Both the position numbers and the translations under genes were made by a program. The notes beneath the pieces are model-generated. The model made no database searches. It saw only the letters and a program-made list of their open reading frames with translations, and was not told the origin of the DNA. From Constantimarinum furrinae (GTDB taxonomy: Bacteria; Bacteroidota; Bacteroidia; Flavobacteriales; Flavobacteriaceae), in the NCBI RefSeq assembly GCF_014295415.1, contig NZ_CP052909.1:1798001-1862000 (forward strand): a stretch of DNA of 64,000 bases, written 5' to 3'. Below, in pieces: positions 1 through 9,040 of the stretch (position 1 is the stretch's first letter; each line of letters starts with the position of its first letter).

Positions 1-215
1 TTCAATTTTTCAGGCTTAATAATTTGTAGTAAAATACCTACACATTCTGATTTAAGTCCAGACTATAGTTCGATTATCTACTAATTTGGTGGGATTAACG
101 ACTCTTTCAACTGATTATTGTTTTAAATGACAAATAATATTTTGCTGCCCAGAAATTTTATGTTATTTTTAACAATTGACAAATTGATTAACTAACATTT
201 AATAATTTCAGATTT
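1..215. other. AT-rich upstream region
   Basis: This AT-rich stretch precedes the first gene. No ORF, hairpin or convincing TAnnTTTG promoter element is seen, although a promoter for the gene at 216 must lie here or be degenerate. The window edge prevents judging what is further upstream. Confidence 0.5.
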
Positions 216-3200
216 ATGAAAAAAATTACATTTGCCTTTTTTGCCTTATTTGCATTATGCTTTTCGGGTAATCTTATGGCTCAAACTGAAATTCCGCAAG
301 CTGCCGGTACCTTTACGGCCGGGACAGATTTTGTGGATGGTGACATTTACACCGATTCCGGTGGATCCACCGGAAATTATGCCAGCAATGAACTTTCTAC
401 AATGATGTTCTGCGCGAATCCCGGCGAATTTATTGTAATCGACTTTACAACATTCGATGTTGAAGCTTCCGGTGGTGGGGGAGGTCAATGTTGGGACAAT
501 CTTACCATCTCCGGTGATACCGGAGGGATGGATGGTACTTATGCCGGTGATGGATTTGATGCAGGTGCCGGATTAGTTTGTATGGATGGTACCGACGGTG
601 CCGGAAATCCCACATTAGGCCCATTTACCTCAGCAGCCGGTGGATGTCTTACATTTACATTTGACTCTGATTCTTCTGTGACACAGTCAGGATGGACAGC
701 AGATATTAATGTGAATACCGTGCCACCTATGGCTTGTGGTGTACCGCTTGGGCAACCCATTCCTGAGGTAGGAACAAGTGGGTCCATGGTACCTTCTGTT
801 GCATCTATTGTCAATTGTGGATTTATTGGTTCAAATTACGCCATTGATAGTGTAGAGCTTGATCTTAATCATACTTTTGACGGTGATCTTGACATTACAC
901 TAACCTCACCCGAAGGGACCACAATATTCCTAGCCGATCAAATTGGTGGTTCAGGAGACAACTTTACCGGCACAGTCTTTATGGACGGAAATCCTAATAT
1001 TACTTCAGGTGCTCCACCATATACCGGAACTTTTGAAGCGCAAGGTGGTCAGTTAAATACCATATTTGCCGGAGAAAATATTAGTGGAGACTGGACTTTA
1101 AATATTTTAGACAATTTTGGAGGTGATTCAGGAATGTTAAATAACTTCTGTATTAATTTTACCGAACTAAGTCCTAATCAGCCTCCTATAGTTTCATGTC
1201 CTGGAAACATCAATGTGAATAACGATGCAGGACAGTGTAGTGCAGTGGTAAACTTTGGTAATCCGGCAGCGATCGATCCTGAAGGAGGCCCTGTAACTGT
1301 AACTCAAACCGGTGGTCTTCCAAGTGGAGATCCATTCCCGGTAGGAACTACCACCGTAGAATTTACCGTAACCGATGCATGTGGTGCGTCAACGATTTGT
1401 ACTTTCGATGTAGTTGTTACGGATAACGAACCACCTTCTCAATTCGATTGTCCTGCAGATATCGTAGTTGATAATGATCCTGGAGATTGTGGAGCGGTTG
1501 TAAATTATCCTGATCCTATTTTAATGGATAACTGTTTTGCATCTACTACAGGTAGTGCTACATACGATCAAACGATCAACTTTACAAATCCTGCCTTGAT
1601 GAGTAGCAATATCTTTAGCTTTACCGGAGCGATCGTTGGAGCAACTGCCGATGCAACTCTTGAAGTAAGAACCTTTGGAGACATCGATAATGCTACAGAA
1701 ATCTGGCAAATTGAGGACGAAGATGGCAATCCTACCGGACAAATTGGTAATACCGGAGTTTTTGCAGATCAGTGTAATACAATTCTTATGGAGACCTTTA
1801 CCATACCTGCTGCCATGATCGATACTTGGGCGGCCGATGGACAAATTGATTTTACAGGATTTGACTTAGTAGGAGGAATTAACGTGACACTTTGTGGAGG
1901 TGACTTCCTTGAGTTACGACTTATATACGATTATACTTCAACAACGCAACCTCCGGTACCTTATACGGTAGTAACCGGATTGCCAAGTGGTTCTGTATTC
2001 CCTGTGGGAACTACATTAACTACACTTGAATATTCAGATTCTGGAGGAAACACGGTTCAATGTTCATTTAACGTAACGGTTAATGATACAGAAGCACCGG
2101 AAATAGTTTGTGTTGGAGAACAAGTAATTCCACCACTTATCGCGGGAGACTCACCGAGTACTCCAATCGTTGATAATACAACATTCTCAGAAACACTTAC
2201 TGTGACTGAAGATCATGTTATTACAGATCTAAATGTGGATATCGATATTACACATACATGGACAGGAGATATTACAATTACTCTAGAATCGCCAGCCGGT
2301 ACTGTTGTAACTGTATTTGACGATCTTGACGGTTGTTCAGCAAATGATATTGTGACAACCTTTGACGATCAATCTGCGAATGTATTGGATTGCGATCCGG
2401 GTGGAGTTGGTACCAATGGTGATGCCTTCCCTGAAGCAGATTATATTCCAAGTAATCCGTTAGCAGCTTTCAATGGAGAAAGCACTTTAGGAGATTGGAT
2501 ATTATCTATTGAGGATGACGCAGGTGGAGATACCGGTACGTTAAATTCGTATGCTTTAGTATTCGACTTTACGCCTGTAGTAGGTACACCGCTGGATGTT
2601 GTTCTAGATGCCAATGGTATGGCCAGTATTCCTGTGTCGAGTCTTGTGATGTCATCTTCCGATAACTGTGGCCCTGTTACGGTAACAGCCGGAGGAGCAG
2701 CAGGAACGTACGATTCTACTATTAACATAGTGAATCCTACACTTGCAAGCACCAACATCTTCAGCTTTGCTGGAACTCCTGTTGGAGCTACCGGTGATGC
2801 TACCTTAGAAGTTAGAACTTTTGGAGATATCGACGGAGCTGTTGGTGGAACCAACGAAGAGATGTGGACCATTACCGATGAAGATGCTGCAACCACCGGA
2901 ACTATTGGTGGAACAGGTGTCTTCGCCGACCAGTGTTCTACGACACTTATGGAAACCTTTACGATCCCTGCAGCAATGATCGATACCTGGGCAGCCGATG
3001 GAATGATCGACTTTACCGGTACCGATGTAGCAGGAAATATAAACGTAACCCTTTGTGGAGGTGATTTCCTTGAGTTGCGACTTACCTACAATTTCGATCA
3101 GGCGTCTTCTACTATCGACTTTACTTGTGACGATGTAGGACAGAATTCTATAGTAGTTACTGCTACAGATCCTAGTGGAAATGAGTCCACTTGTACTGCA

Positions 3201-3995
3201 ACAGTAAACGTGATCGATGACACCGATCCTATACTTGTTTGTCAGGATGTAACTATCGAATTGGGTGCCGACGGTACCGCAATGGTAGATCCACAAGCAT
3301 TTGTAGACGTTGCCAATACAATTGAGGCCTGTGGTCTTGCTGTACTTGCTACCGATGTTACCGATGTAAGTTGTGATGATATTGGAACACCAATTACAGT
3401 GACGCTGTTTGTAGCAGATCCAAGTGGAAACCTTGCTTCCTGTACTGCGACCCTTACGGTTGTAGATCTGTTAGGACCGGATGTTACTTGTCCTGCAGAT
3501 CAAACCGTGGATCCGGGACCAGGAAACTTGTTCTATACCGTACCGGATTACTTCGCTACGGGAGAGGCTACAGCTCTTGACAACTGTACCGATCCTGTAA
3601 CAGTATTCTCTCAGGATCCTGCAGCAGGTTCTCAGATTCCAGACGGAGTTTACAATGTACAGGTATGTGCAACCGATGAGTATGGTAATGAAAACTGCTG
3701 TACCTTCGAACTTACAGTAGAGAGCATCTTAGGAAACGAAGACAGTGAGCTAAGCAACGCCATTGTGATGTATCCTAACCCTGCACAGAACGAGGTAAGA
3801 ATCTCTAACGGATCTAACCTTTTACTGAACAATGCACAGATCTATGATGTGAATGGAAAGCTCATAAGCACCATCGATCTTAGAGATATGCAGCAGGAGA
3901 AAGTGATTGATATTTCAGGTTTATCATCAGGAGTGTACGTGGTACAGATCACCGGTGAGAACTCAAGCGTTGTAAAACGATTGATCAAGGAATAA
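216..3995 (+). CDS. Secreted P-domain/HYR-repeat protein with T9SS sorting domain
   Basis: This 1259-residue exported protein opens with a signal peptide ending in NLMAQ. Two proprotein-convertase-like P domains (about residues 190-320 and 650-790; motifs LDLNHTFDGDLDITLTSP and DIDITHTWTGDITITLESP) alternate with HYR-like Ig modules (CPGNINVNND, CPADIVVDND, CPADQTVDPG). A block of about 125 residues occurs twice (about 448-575 and 830-960), each copy carrying LEVRTFGDID, GVFADQC, MIDTWAADG and VTLCGGDFLELRL. The last 85 residues (MYPNPAQNEV ... GLSSGVYVVQI ... VVKRLIKE) match a type A T9SS C-terminal domain, so the protein should cross the outer membrane and be cell-attached or released. No catalytic domain was recognised, and an adhesive or structural role is inference. 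A strong hairpin terminator follows. Confidence 0.93.
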   Translation: MKKITFAFFALFALCFSGNLMAQTEIPQAAGTFTAGTDFVDGDIYTDSGGSTGNYASNELSTMMFCANPGEFIVIDFTTFDVEASGGGGGQCWDNLTISGDTGGMDGTYAGDGFDAGAGLVCMDGTDGAGNPTLGPFTSAAGGCLTFTFDSDSSVTQSGWTADINVNTVPPMACGVPLGQPIPEVGTSGSMVPSVASIVNCGFIGSNYAIDSVELDLNHTFDGDLDITLTSPEGTTIFLADQIGGSGDNFTGTVFMDGNPNITSGAPPYTGTFEAQGGQLNTIFAGENISGDWTLNILDNFGGDSGMLNNFCINFTELSPNQPPIVSCPGNINVNNDAGQCSAVVNFGNPAAIDPEGGPVTVTQTGGLPSGDPFPVGTTTVEFTVTDACGASTICTFDVVVTDNEPPSQFDCPADIVVDNDPGDCGAVVNYPDPILMDNCFASTTGSATYDQTINFTNPALMSSNIFSFTGAIVGATADATLEVRTFGDIDNATEIWQIEDEDGNPTGQIGNTGVFADQCNTILMETFTIPAAMIDTWAADGQIDFTGFDLVGGINVTLCGGDFLELRLIYDYTSTTQPPVPYTVVTGLPSGSVFPVGTTLTTLEYSDSGGNTVQCSFNVTVNDTEAPEIVCVGEQVIPPLIAGDSPSTPIVDNTTFSETLTVTEDHVITDLNVDIDITHTWTGDITITLESPAGTVVTVFDDLDGCSANDIVTTFDDQSANVLDCDPGGVGTNGDAFPEADYIPSNPLAAFNGESTLGDWILSIEDDAGGDTGTLNSYALVFDFTPVVGTPLDVVLDANGMASIPVSSLVMSSSDNCGPVTVTAGGAAGTYDSTINIVNPTLASTNIFSFAGTPVGATGDATLEVRTFGDIDGAVGGTNEEMWTITDEDAATTGTIGGTGVFADQCSTTLMETFTIPAAMIDTWAADGMIDFTGTDVAGNINVTLCGGDFLELRLTYNFDQASSTIDFTCDDVGQNSIVVTATDPSGNESTCTATVNVIDDTDPILVCQDVTIELGADGTAMVDPQAFVDVANTIEACGLAVLATDVTDVSCDDIGTPITVTLFVADPSGNLASCTATLTVVDLLGPDVTCPADQTVDPGPGNLFYTVPDYFATGEATALDNCTDPVTVFSQDPAAGSQIPDGVYNVQVCATDEYGNENCCTFELTVESILGNEDSELSNAIVMYPNPAQNEVRISNGSNLLLNNAQIYDVNGKLISTIDLRDMQQEKVIDISGLSSGVYVVQITGENSSVVKRLIKE

Positions 3996-4017
3996 TCAAT
4001 AGAGTAACCAACCAAAA

Positions 4018-4050
4018 AGAAACCCCCTTGGCGATGCCAAGGGGGTTTCT
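4018..4050. terminator. Strong, probably bidirectional terminator
   Basis: This is a perfect 15-bp inverted repeat around a GAT loop (arms 4018-4032 and 4036-4050, core CCCCCTTGGC/GCCAAGGGGG). It lies between the end of the plus-strand giant gene and the end of the minus-strand bTHX gene. The minus-strand side has CTTTTT directly after the stem and the plus side has a weaker T-rich tail, so it can serve both convergent transcripts. Confidence 0.9.
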
Positions 4051-4073
4051 TGCTTTTAAACTATCTATAGAAC

Positions 4074-4199
4074 CTATTTTTTTGCCGTTCCTTTCGTGGT
4101 TTTAGGCTGTAAACTAAATTTACGTCTGCGAGGTCTTAATTTACCGTAGGTACCTAAAATTATCTTACCTCTTCTTGTTTTCTTATCTCCCTTTCCCAT
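4074..4199 (-). CDS. 30S ribosomal protein bTHX
   Basis: This 41-residue, very basic protein begins [13 protein letters not shown] and ends TTKGTAKK. It matches the small-subunit protein THX family, whose members share the [13 protein letters not shown]-type start and are typically 25-45 residues. In Thermus the protein sits in a cavity of the 16S head and stabilises it. Its ATG overlaps the TAA of the preceding 46-codon ORF by one base (TAATG), which suggests translational coupling. It may be read through from trpA. A strong hairpin terminator follows. Confidence 0.9.
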   Translation of the reverse strand: MGKGDKKTRRGKIILGTYGKLRPRRRKFSLQPKTTKGTAKK

Positions 4200-4339
4200 T
4201 ACTTTTTATTTTGTTGTTCTTTGATCGTTTTGGAATCAATATCAAAATCGTTGGTATTCTGGTTTGTATTAGCCGTCGGATTGGTGGGATGGGTCTGTTC
4301 AGTCTTTCGTTTAAACTTTCTTTTATCTTCAGTTGCCAT
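4199..4339 (-). CDS. Small hydrophilic protein upstream of bTHX
   Basis: This ORF encodes 46 residues ([20 protein letters not shown] ... IKEQQNKK), with no signal peptide or membrane segment, a basic start and a Asn/Thr-rich middle. I do not recognise a family. Support for it being real is the one-base stop/start overlap with bTHX and a 12-bp inverted repeat ending exactly at its ATG. It could be a regulatory or coupling ORF for bTHX rather than a functional protein. Neither possibility is proven. Confidence 0.6.
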   Translation of the reverse strand: MATEDKRKFKRKTEQTHPTNPTANTNQNTNDFDIDSKTIKEQQNKK

Positions 4340-4409
4340 AATCTATTGTATTTTAAGGTTATAGCTTCTAACTTATACAATAGATTCGATAATTTGTATT
4401 AAAGCTATA
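4340..4409 (-). promoter_or_regulatory. Interleaved inverted repeats in bTHX leader
   Basis: On the minus strand, 4386-4375 is perfectly complementary over 12 bases to 4351-4340, which abuts the ATG at 4339. A second pair, 4409-4402 with 4367-4360 (TATAGCTT/AAGCTATA), is interleaved with the first. The two helices must therefore be mutually exclusive or form a pseudoknot. The position between trpA and the bTHX pair suggests control of read-through or translation. The pairing is seen in the sequence; the function is inferred. Confidence 0.55.
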
Positions 4410-4420
4410 CTAAAATAAGG

Positions 4421-5188
4421 TTAAACCTTTCTTAGCGCTGTAATAAACTCCGTAACACCCCTTAGGCCTTTTGTCGCCAGCATTTTTATAAAAGCACTGC
4501 CAATAATCGCTCCATGGGTGTGTTTCGTGGCCTCATTAAATGAGGCTTTATCTTTTATACCAAATCCTACGATCACGGGCTTCGACAGCTTCATCGCCGA
4601 GATGCGCTTAAAATAAACTTGCTGCGCTTCACTTATGTCCCGAGTTGTGCCAGTGGTACCGGCACTGCTTACAAGATAAATAAATGTATTTGATATACTG
4701 TCGATCTCTTTAATACGGGCTAGCGGTGTTTGGGGAGTAACAAGAAAAATGTTTGATAGCATATATTTTTCAAAGATGGGCCTATAGTGTAGCGTGTATT
4801 CCTCCAGAGGAAGGTCGGGTAATATGAGTCCGTCGATGCCAATCTCATTACATTTCTTACAGAATTCCTCAACGCCGTACTGAAGCACAGGATTAAAATA
4901 GCCCATAAGAATCAGAGGGATGGAAACGGTCTTTCTAATGTCTTTCAGTTGATCGAATAATACCGTGGTGGTCATCCCATTTTGTAATGCTGCAGCAGAG
5001 CTTTGCTGAATTGTTGGACCATCGGCTATGGGATCACTAAAGGGCAGCCCTATTTCAACCATGTCCACACCATTTTGCTGAAGCGACTCGAGTATAGGCA
5101 CAGTGTCCTGAAGTTGCGGAAATCCTGCCGTGTAATATATGGACAGGAGTTTATTATTTTCTGAAAGTTTGTTTTTAATTCTGTTCAT
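4421..5188 (-). CDS. trpA: Tryptophan synthase alpha subunit
   Basis: This 255-residue TIM-barrel subunit cleaves indole-3-glycerol phosphate to indole and glyceraldehyde-3-phosphate, and indole is channelled to TrpB. VEIGLPFSDPIADGP holds the expected catalytic Glu45 and Asp56, offset by four from E. coli Glu49 and Asp60. Phosphate-binding segments VSSAGTTG and VGFGI are present. It is the last trp gene of the operon and is separated from trpB by 219 bp containing a structured repeat, so its expression could differ from the upstream genes. Length is normal, if slightly short. Confidence 0.97.
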   Translation of the reverse strand: MNRIKNKLSENNKLLSIYYTAGFPQLQDTVPILESLQQNGVDMVEIGLPFSDPIADGPTIQQSSAAALQNGMTTTVLFDQLKDIRKTVSIPLILMGYFNPVLQYGVEEFCKKCNEIGIDGLILPDLPLEEYTLHYRPIFEKYMLSNIFLVTPQTPLARIKEIDSISNTFIYLVSSAGTTGTTRDISEAQQVYFKRISAMKLSKPVIVGFGIKDKASFNEATKHTHGAIIGSAFIKMLATKGLRGVTEFITALRKV

Positions 5189-5200
5189 GTTCTTAGGATT

Positions 5201-5382
5201 GTGTTAGGGACCCACCTTCGCTGCTTCGGCAGCTATGGTGGGCTTTTTAAGGCGGCATCCTCTACTTTGCTCTAAAGTCGCAAAGTAGAGATATAGCCGA
5301 AAACCTGCCTTTGCCGGTAGGCAGGCCCGACCGAGTTCCCTGCAAGGTTTTGAATAACCTTGAAGGTTTAACGAGGGAACAC
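5201..5382 (+). repeat. Structured palindromic repeat, copy 1
   Basis: This 182-bp GC-rich element lies between trpB and trpA. Outer arms GTGTT (5201-5205) and AACAC (5378-5382) can close a multi-hairpin structure. Internal stems are CCCACC..GGTGGG around GCTGC-TTCG-GCAGC, CTCTACTTTG..CAAAGTAGAG, CCTGCC..GGCAGG and GTTCCCT..AGGGAAC. Conserved single-stranded-looking motifs are TTAGGG, GCGGCATCC and GATATAGC. The same plan recurs at 31271-31444 with different stem sequences. An ORF of 60 codons inside it is not believed to be coding. Confidence 0.75.
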
Positions 5383-5407
5383 TCAAATGCTACGCATAAT
5401 TCATTCC

Positions 5408-6589
5408 TTATAGATTAAAATAGTCGATATAGGTACTGAGGTCTTTATCGCCGCGTCCGCTTAAGTTCACCACAATAATATCATTAGGTTTAAATGCTTT
5501 GTCTTCAAAAATAGCCAGGGCATGACTACTTTCTATGGCGGGTATAATGCCTTCTAATTTGCAAAGTTCAAGTCCGGCCTGCATGGCTGCGTCATCGGTG
5601 ACTGAAACAAACTGCGCCCTGCCACTTTTACACAGATGTGCATGCATAGGGCCGACACCCGGATAATCAAGTCCCGCCGAAATTGAATACGGTTCGGTGA
5701 TCTGTCCGTCATGGGTCTGCATCAATAAGGTCTTACTGCCGTGAATAATACCCACTTTTCCCAATACCGAAGTTGCAGCGCTTTCACCACTGTTAACCCC
5801 CTTTCCTGCTGCTTCAACTGCGATTAGTCCTACGCTAATGTCATTGAGGTAATGGTAGAAAGCCCCGGCAGCATTACTGCCTCCTCCTACGCAGGCAATA
5901 ACATAATCGGGTCGATTTGTTCCTTCCAGAACTGTGAGCTGTGATTTGATCTCCTCCGAAATAACGCTTTGAAACCGTGCGACCATATCGGGATAGGGAT
6001 GCGGACCCACCACACTACCTATAATATAATGTGTGTCCAACGGATTGTTGATCCAGTCTCTAATAGCCTCGTTAGTGGCGTCCTTTAATGTTTTGCTGCC
6101 ACTCGTCGCCGGAATCACAGTTGCGCCCAGCATTTTCATACGCGCGACATTGGGTGCCTGACGTTTAATATCGATCTCTCCCATGTATACCACACATTCC
6201 AATCCCATTAAGGCACAAACTGTAGCGGTTGCCACACCGTGTTGCCCGGCACCGGTTTCGGCGATGATACGTGTCTTTTTTAGGTGTTTTGCCATAAGGA
6301 TCTGCCCAATGGTATTATTTATTTTATGGGCGCCGGTATGACATAGATCCTCGCGTTTTAAATATATTCTAGTGTGGTATTTTTCTGAAAGACGTTTGGC
6401 AAAATATAAGGGAGTTGGTCGGCCCACATAGTTTCTTAGTAATTCGTCGAATTCTTGTTTAAAGCTATCCAGTTGCATGATGCTAAGGTAGTTTTGCCGA
6501 AGCTCCTCAACATTGGGATATAGCATTTCTGGGATAAAAGCACCCCCAAACGCTCCGTAATATCCTTTCTTATCTGTGTTGTAGTTCAT
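5408..6589 (-). CDS. trpB: Tryptophan synthase beta subunit
   Basis: This 393-residue PLP enzyme joins indole and L-serine to make tryptophan. The Schiff-base lysine is Lys89 in [13 protein letters not shown], with AETGAGQHG carrying the catalytic Glu and GGGSNAAG binding the PLP phosphate. Length and N-terminus ([12 protein letters not shown]) fit the TrpB1 type that works in an alpha2-beta2 complex. It starts 14 bp after trpF. Confidence 0.98.
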   Translation of the reverse strand: MNYNTDKKGYYGAFGGAFIPEMLYPNVEELRQNYLSIMQLDSFKQEFDELLRNYVGRPTPLYFAKRLSEKYHTRIYLKREDLCHTGAHKINNTIGQILMAKHLKKTRIIAETGAGQHGVATATVCALMGLECVVYMGEIDIKRQAPNVARMKMLGATVIPATSGSKTLKDATNEAIRDWINNPLDTHYIIGSVVGPHPYPDMVARFQSVISEEIKSQLTVLEGTNRPDYVIACVGGGSNAAGAFYHYLNDISVGLIAVEAAGKGVNSGESAATSVLGKVGIIHGSKTLLMQTHDGQITEPYSISAGLDYPGVGPMHAHLCKSGRAQFVSVTDDAAMQAGLELCKLEGIIPAIESSHALAIFEDKAFKPNDIIVVNLSGRGDKDLSTYIDYFNL

Positions 6590-6603
6590 TGCCTAAATTT
6601 AGG

Positions 6604-7251
6604 TTAGACCGGGTTTTTTATGGATTCGATAAAACTTTTAAGCCCATCCACGTTTTTAAGTCCGGGTCCGAGCTCAAATTTGCTGTTTACGTCCACGGCG
6701 TAGACAGGAAGATCTGAATTGAGTATGTCTTTAAGCATGGTCAACTGATCAATGCCAATACCCCCGCTCAATATGAATTGTTTTTTAGAGGTATACTTTT
6801 CCAATAGTTTCCAGTTAAAGGTATAACCGTTTCCCCCCTTGTGTTCTCCTTTGGTATCCAGAAGAAATTTATCTGCCACCGCTTCGTAGCATTCCAGTTC
6901 TTCGAAATTAAATTGATCGTCGATACTGAATACCTTCCAGATCTCTACAGATTGCTTCCTATCAGACAGCGATGCATTTCTTAATTCTTCACAGAACTGA
7001 GGAGATTCATTACCGTGCAATTGAATGATATCCAGCTGAAATAGCTCAATTTTTTCGAGGATCTCTTCTATGGAAGGATTTACGAAAACGCCTACTTTCT
7101 TGATATTTTCATCGGGAGCGGGAGGGACAGTATCGAAATTTCGGGGAGAATCCTTATAAAATATAAAACCCATATAATCGGGTTGCAGTAAGGCAACATC
7201 ATTTGCATTTTCTTTATTACCGCAAACTTTGATCTTTATTTTTCTTTTCAA
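6604..7251 (-). CDS. trpF: Phosphoribosylanthranilate isomerase
   Basis: This 215-residue TIM-barrel enzyme converts N-(5-phosphoribosyl)anthranilate to CdRP. The N-terminal KIKVCG carries the general-base Cys, QLHGNESP follows the usual pattern, and the C-terminal AVDVNS and GPGLKN segments provide the catalytic Asp and phosphate site. The only plausible start is TTG at 7251, overlapping the trpC stop (TTGA), so translation is probably coupled to trpC. It is a stand-alone gene rather than the trpCF fusion of enterobacteria. Confidence 0.95.
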   Translation of the reverse strand: MKRKIKIKVCGNKENANDVALLQPDYMGFIFYKDSPRNFDTVPPAPDENIKKVGVFVNPSIEEILEKIELFQLDIIQLHGNESPQFCEELRNASLSDRKQSVEIWKVFSIDDQFNFEELECYEAVADKFLLDTKGEHKGGNGYTFNWKLLEKYTSKKQFILSGGIGIDQLTMLKDILNSDLPVYAVDVNSKFELGPGLKNVDGLKSFIESIKNPV

Positions 7252-8033
7252 AACAACTGATTTATAAATTCTTTGGCAGTATTGCCGGGGTCTTGGGCTT
7301 TCATAAACTGTTCTCCTATAAGAAAGCCACGAAAACCGTAATCTCTAAGCTCTTTTATGGTAGCAACAGAGTTGATCCCGCTTTCAGATATTTTTATAAA
7401 CTCCTCCGGTATATATTCTGAAAGCGTTTTGCTCGTATTTGTTGAAACTTCAAAGGTTTTAAGATTCCGGTTGTTTATTCCCAACATGTCTACGGAAGGC
7501 AGCAGGGCGCGGTTCAGCTCTTCTTTACAATGCACTTCTAGAAGCACTTCGAGTTTCAGGCTTTGTGCGAGTTCTGAAAATTCTTTCAATGCTGAATCGG
7601 ACAGAACCGCGGCGATGAGGAGAATAGCGTCTGCACCATAGGCCTTGCTTTCAATGATCTGGTATGGATCCACTATAAATTCTTTCCGAAGTATGGGAAA
7701 AGAAGTTACCGAGCGCGCCAGAAGCAGGTCGTCCAGTGAACCCCCAAAAAAGTTTGTGTCTGTAAGTACCGACATGCCCGCGGCTCCAGCACTTTGGTAG
7801 CCCTCAGCTATATCCTGAACTAGGAGACTGTCATTGATGATTTTTTTACTGGGAGACCGTCTTTTGTGTTCTGCGATTATGCCTACCGGAACTTTTTCTA
7901 AGGCATTCCTCAGAGAGCGAGTAGGTGCCGTAAAAAGAACGGACGATTCAAGCAAGGAAACAGGAAATGCATATTTTTTCTGTTCCACTTCTTGGTGCTT
8001 GTACTTTACTATTTTTTCTAAAATGCTCATCAT
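7248..8033 (-). CDS. trpC: Indole-3-glycerol phosphate synthase
   Basis: This 261-residue TIM barrel catalyses ring closure and decarboxylation of CdRP. IIAEHKRRSPSKK contains the catalytic Lys and phosphate-binding residues, LRKEFIVDPYQI the second Lys, LLEVH the catalytic Glu, and GINNRNL and SESGI complete the family signature. The start overlaps the trpD stop by one base (TAATG). A second ATG follows immediately, so either Met could be used. Confidence 0.97.
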   Translation of the reverse strand: MMSILEKIVKYKHQEVEQKKYAFPVSLLESSVLFTAPTRSLRNALEKVPVGIIAEHKRRSPSKKIINDSLLVQDIAEGYQSAGAAGMSVLTDTNFFGGSLDDLLLARSVTSFPILRKEFIVDPYQIIESKAYGADAILLIAAVLSDSALKEFSELAQSLKLEVLLEVHCKEELNRALLPSVDMLGINNRNLKTFEVSTNTSKTLSEYIPEEFIKISESGINSVATIKELRDYGFRGFLIGEQFMKAQDPGNTAKEFINQLF

Positions 8034-9028
8034 TATTGACTCAGGCCTCTTAGTTTATTGAATTTTTTTAAAGCATTACCGTTGAGGAGTGCCTCTTTAG
8101 CTAAATTAAAAGCTTCGTTTAATGCTGTTTTATTAACAACGGAAATTGCCATGGCGGCATTGGCGCAAACCACATCATTCTGTGCTTTTGTACCGTTTCC
8201 ATTTAGGATTTGCATAAATATTTCGGCCGATTCTGCTACTGTTTTTCCGCCGTATATTTCTGAAGGATCAATAGTATTTAGATCCAGATGGGAAGGGTCT
8301 AAAATGATTTCAGAAGCATTCCGGATCACTTTTACGGGACTCGTGAGCGATATCTCGTCATAACCATCCATGGCGTGCAATACGGCATAATTCCTTTGAC
8401 TTTTCTGGTACAGGTAGCCGTACATTCTTGCAAGCTCCAGATCGAAGACGCCTACCAACTGATTTTTGGGAAATGCCGGATTCACCATAGGACCCAGCAT
8501 ATTGAAAAAGGTTTTAACACCAAGCGCACGTCTAATGGGTGCCACATTTTTCATAGCAGGGTGGAATAAGGGAGCGTGTAACACGCATATACCGGCTTCG
8601 TCCAGACATTTTTTGAGGAAACCGGGATCATTACTGAATTTTATTCCGAGCTGCTCCATGACATTACTGCTTCCGCTTACTGAAGATACACCGTAATTCC
8701 CGTGCTTGGTGACTAACACCCCGGCTCCGGCAGTTACAAAGGATGCTAAGGTTGAAATATTAAAGGTGTTTTTTCCATCACCCCCAGTTCCGCAGAGATC
8801 GATAGTATTATAATCTGAAACATCGATTTTGAGACAAAGGTCCAACAGAGCATCACGGAATCCTTCCAGTTCATCCAACGTGATACTACGCATCATAAAC
8901 ACAGTTAGAAAGGCAGTGATCTCATTGGTATTATACCTGTCTTCAGAAATATTGACCAATACCTGTCTGGCCTCTTCTTTCGAAAGCTGCTCGTGGTTGA
9001 TCAATCTGTTTAAAATATTTTTCATCAA
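8033..9028 (-). CDS. trpD: Anthranilate phosphoribosyltransferase
   Basis: This 331-residue protein transfers phosphoribose from PRPP to anthranilate. The signature DLCGTGGDGKNTFNIST (PRPP pyrophosphate loop) and KHGNYGVSSVSGSSNVME (anthranilate-binding region) are intact. The N-terminal helical domain (INHEQLSKEEARQVL) is complete. It is stand-alone, not fused to trpG. It lies 12 bp downstream of trpG and is coupled to trpC by a stop/start overlap. Confidence 0.97.
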   Translation of the reverse strand: MMKNILNRLINHEQLSKEEARQVLVNISEDRYNTNEITAFLTVFMMRSITLDELEGFRDALLDLCLKIDVSDYNTIDLCGTGGDGKNTFNISTLASFVTAGAGVLVTKHGNYGVSSVSGSSNVMEQLGIKFSNDPGFLKKCLDEAGICVLHAPLFHPAMKNVAPIRRALGVKTFFNMLGPMVNPAFPKNQLVGVFDLELARMYGYLYQKSQRNYAVLHAMDGYDEISLTSPVKVIRNASEIILDPSHLDLNTIDPSEIYGGKTVAESAEIFMQILNGNGTKAQNDVVCANAAMAISVVNKTALNEAFNLAKEALLNGNALKKFNKLRGLSQ

Positions 9029-9040
9029 TGCTTCTGAAGA

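Noticed and set aside
5204-5386. 60-codon minus-strand ORF between trpB and trpA
   Set aside because: It lies wholly inside the structured repeat and is made of its palindromic stems. No second copy keeps the frame.
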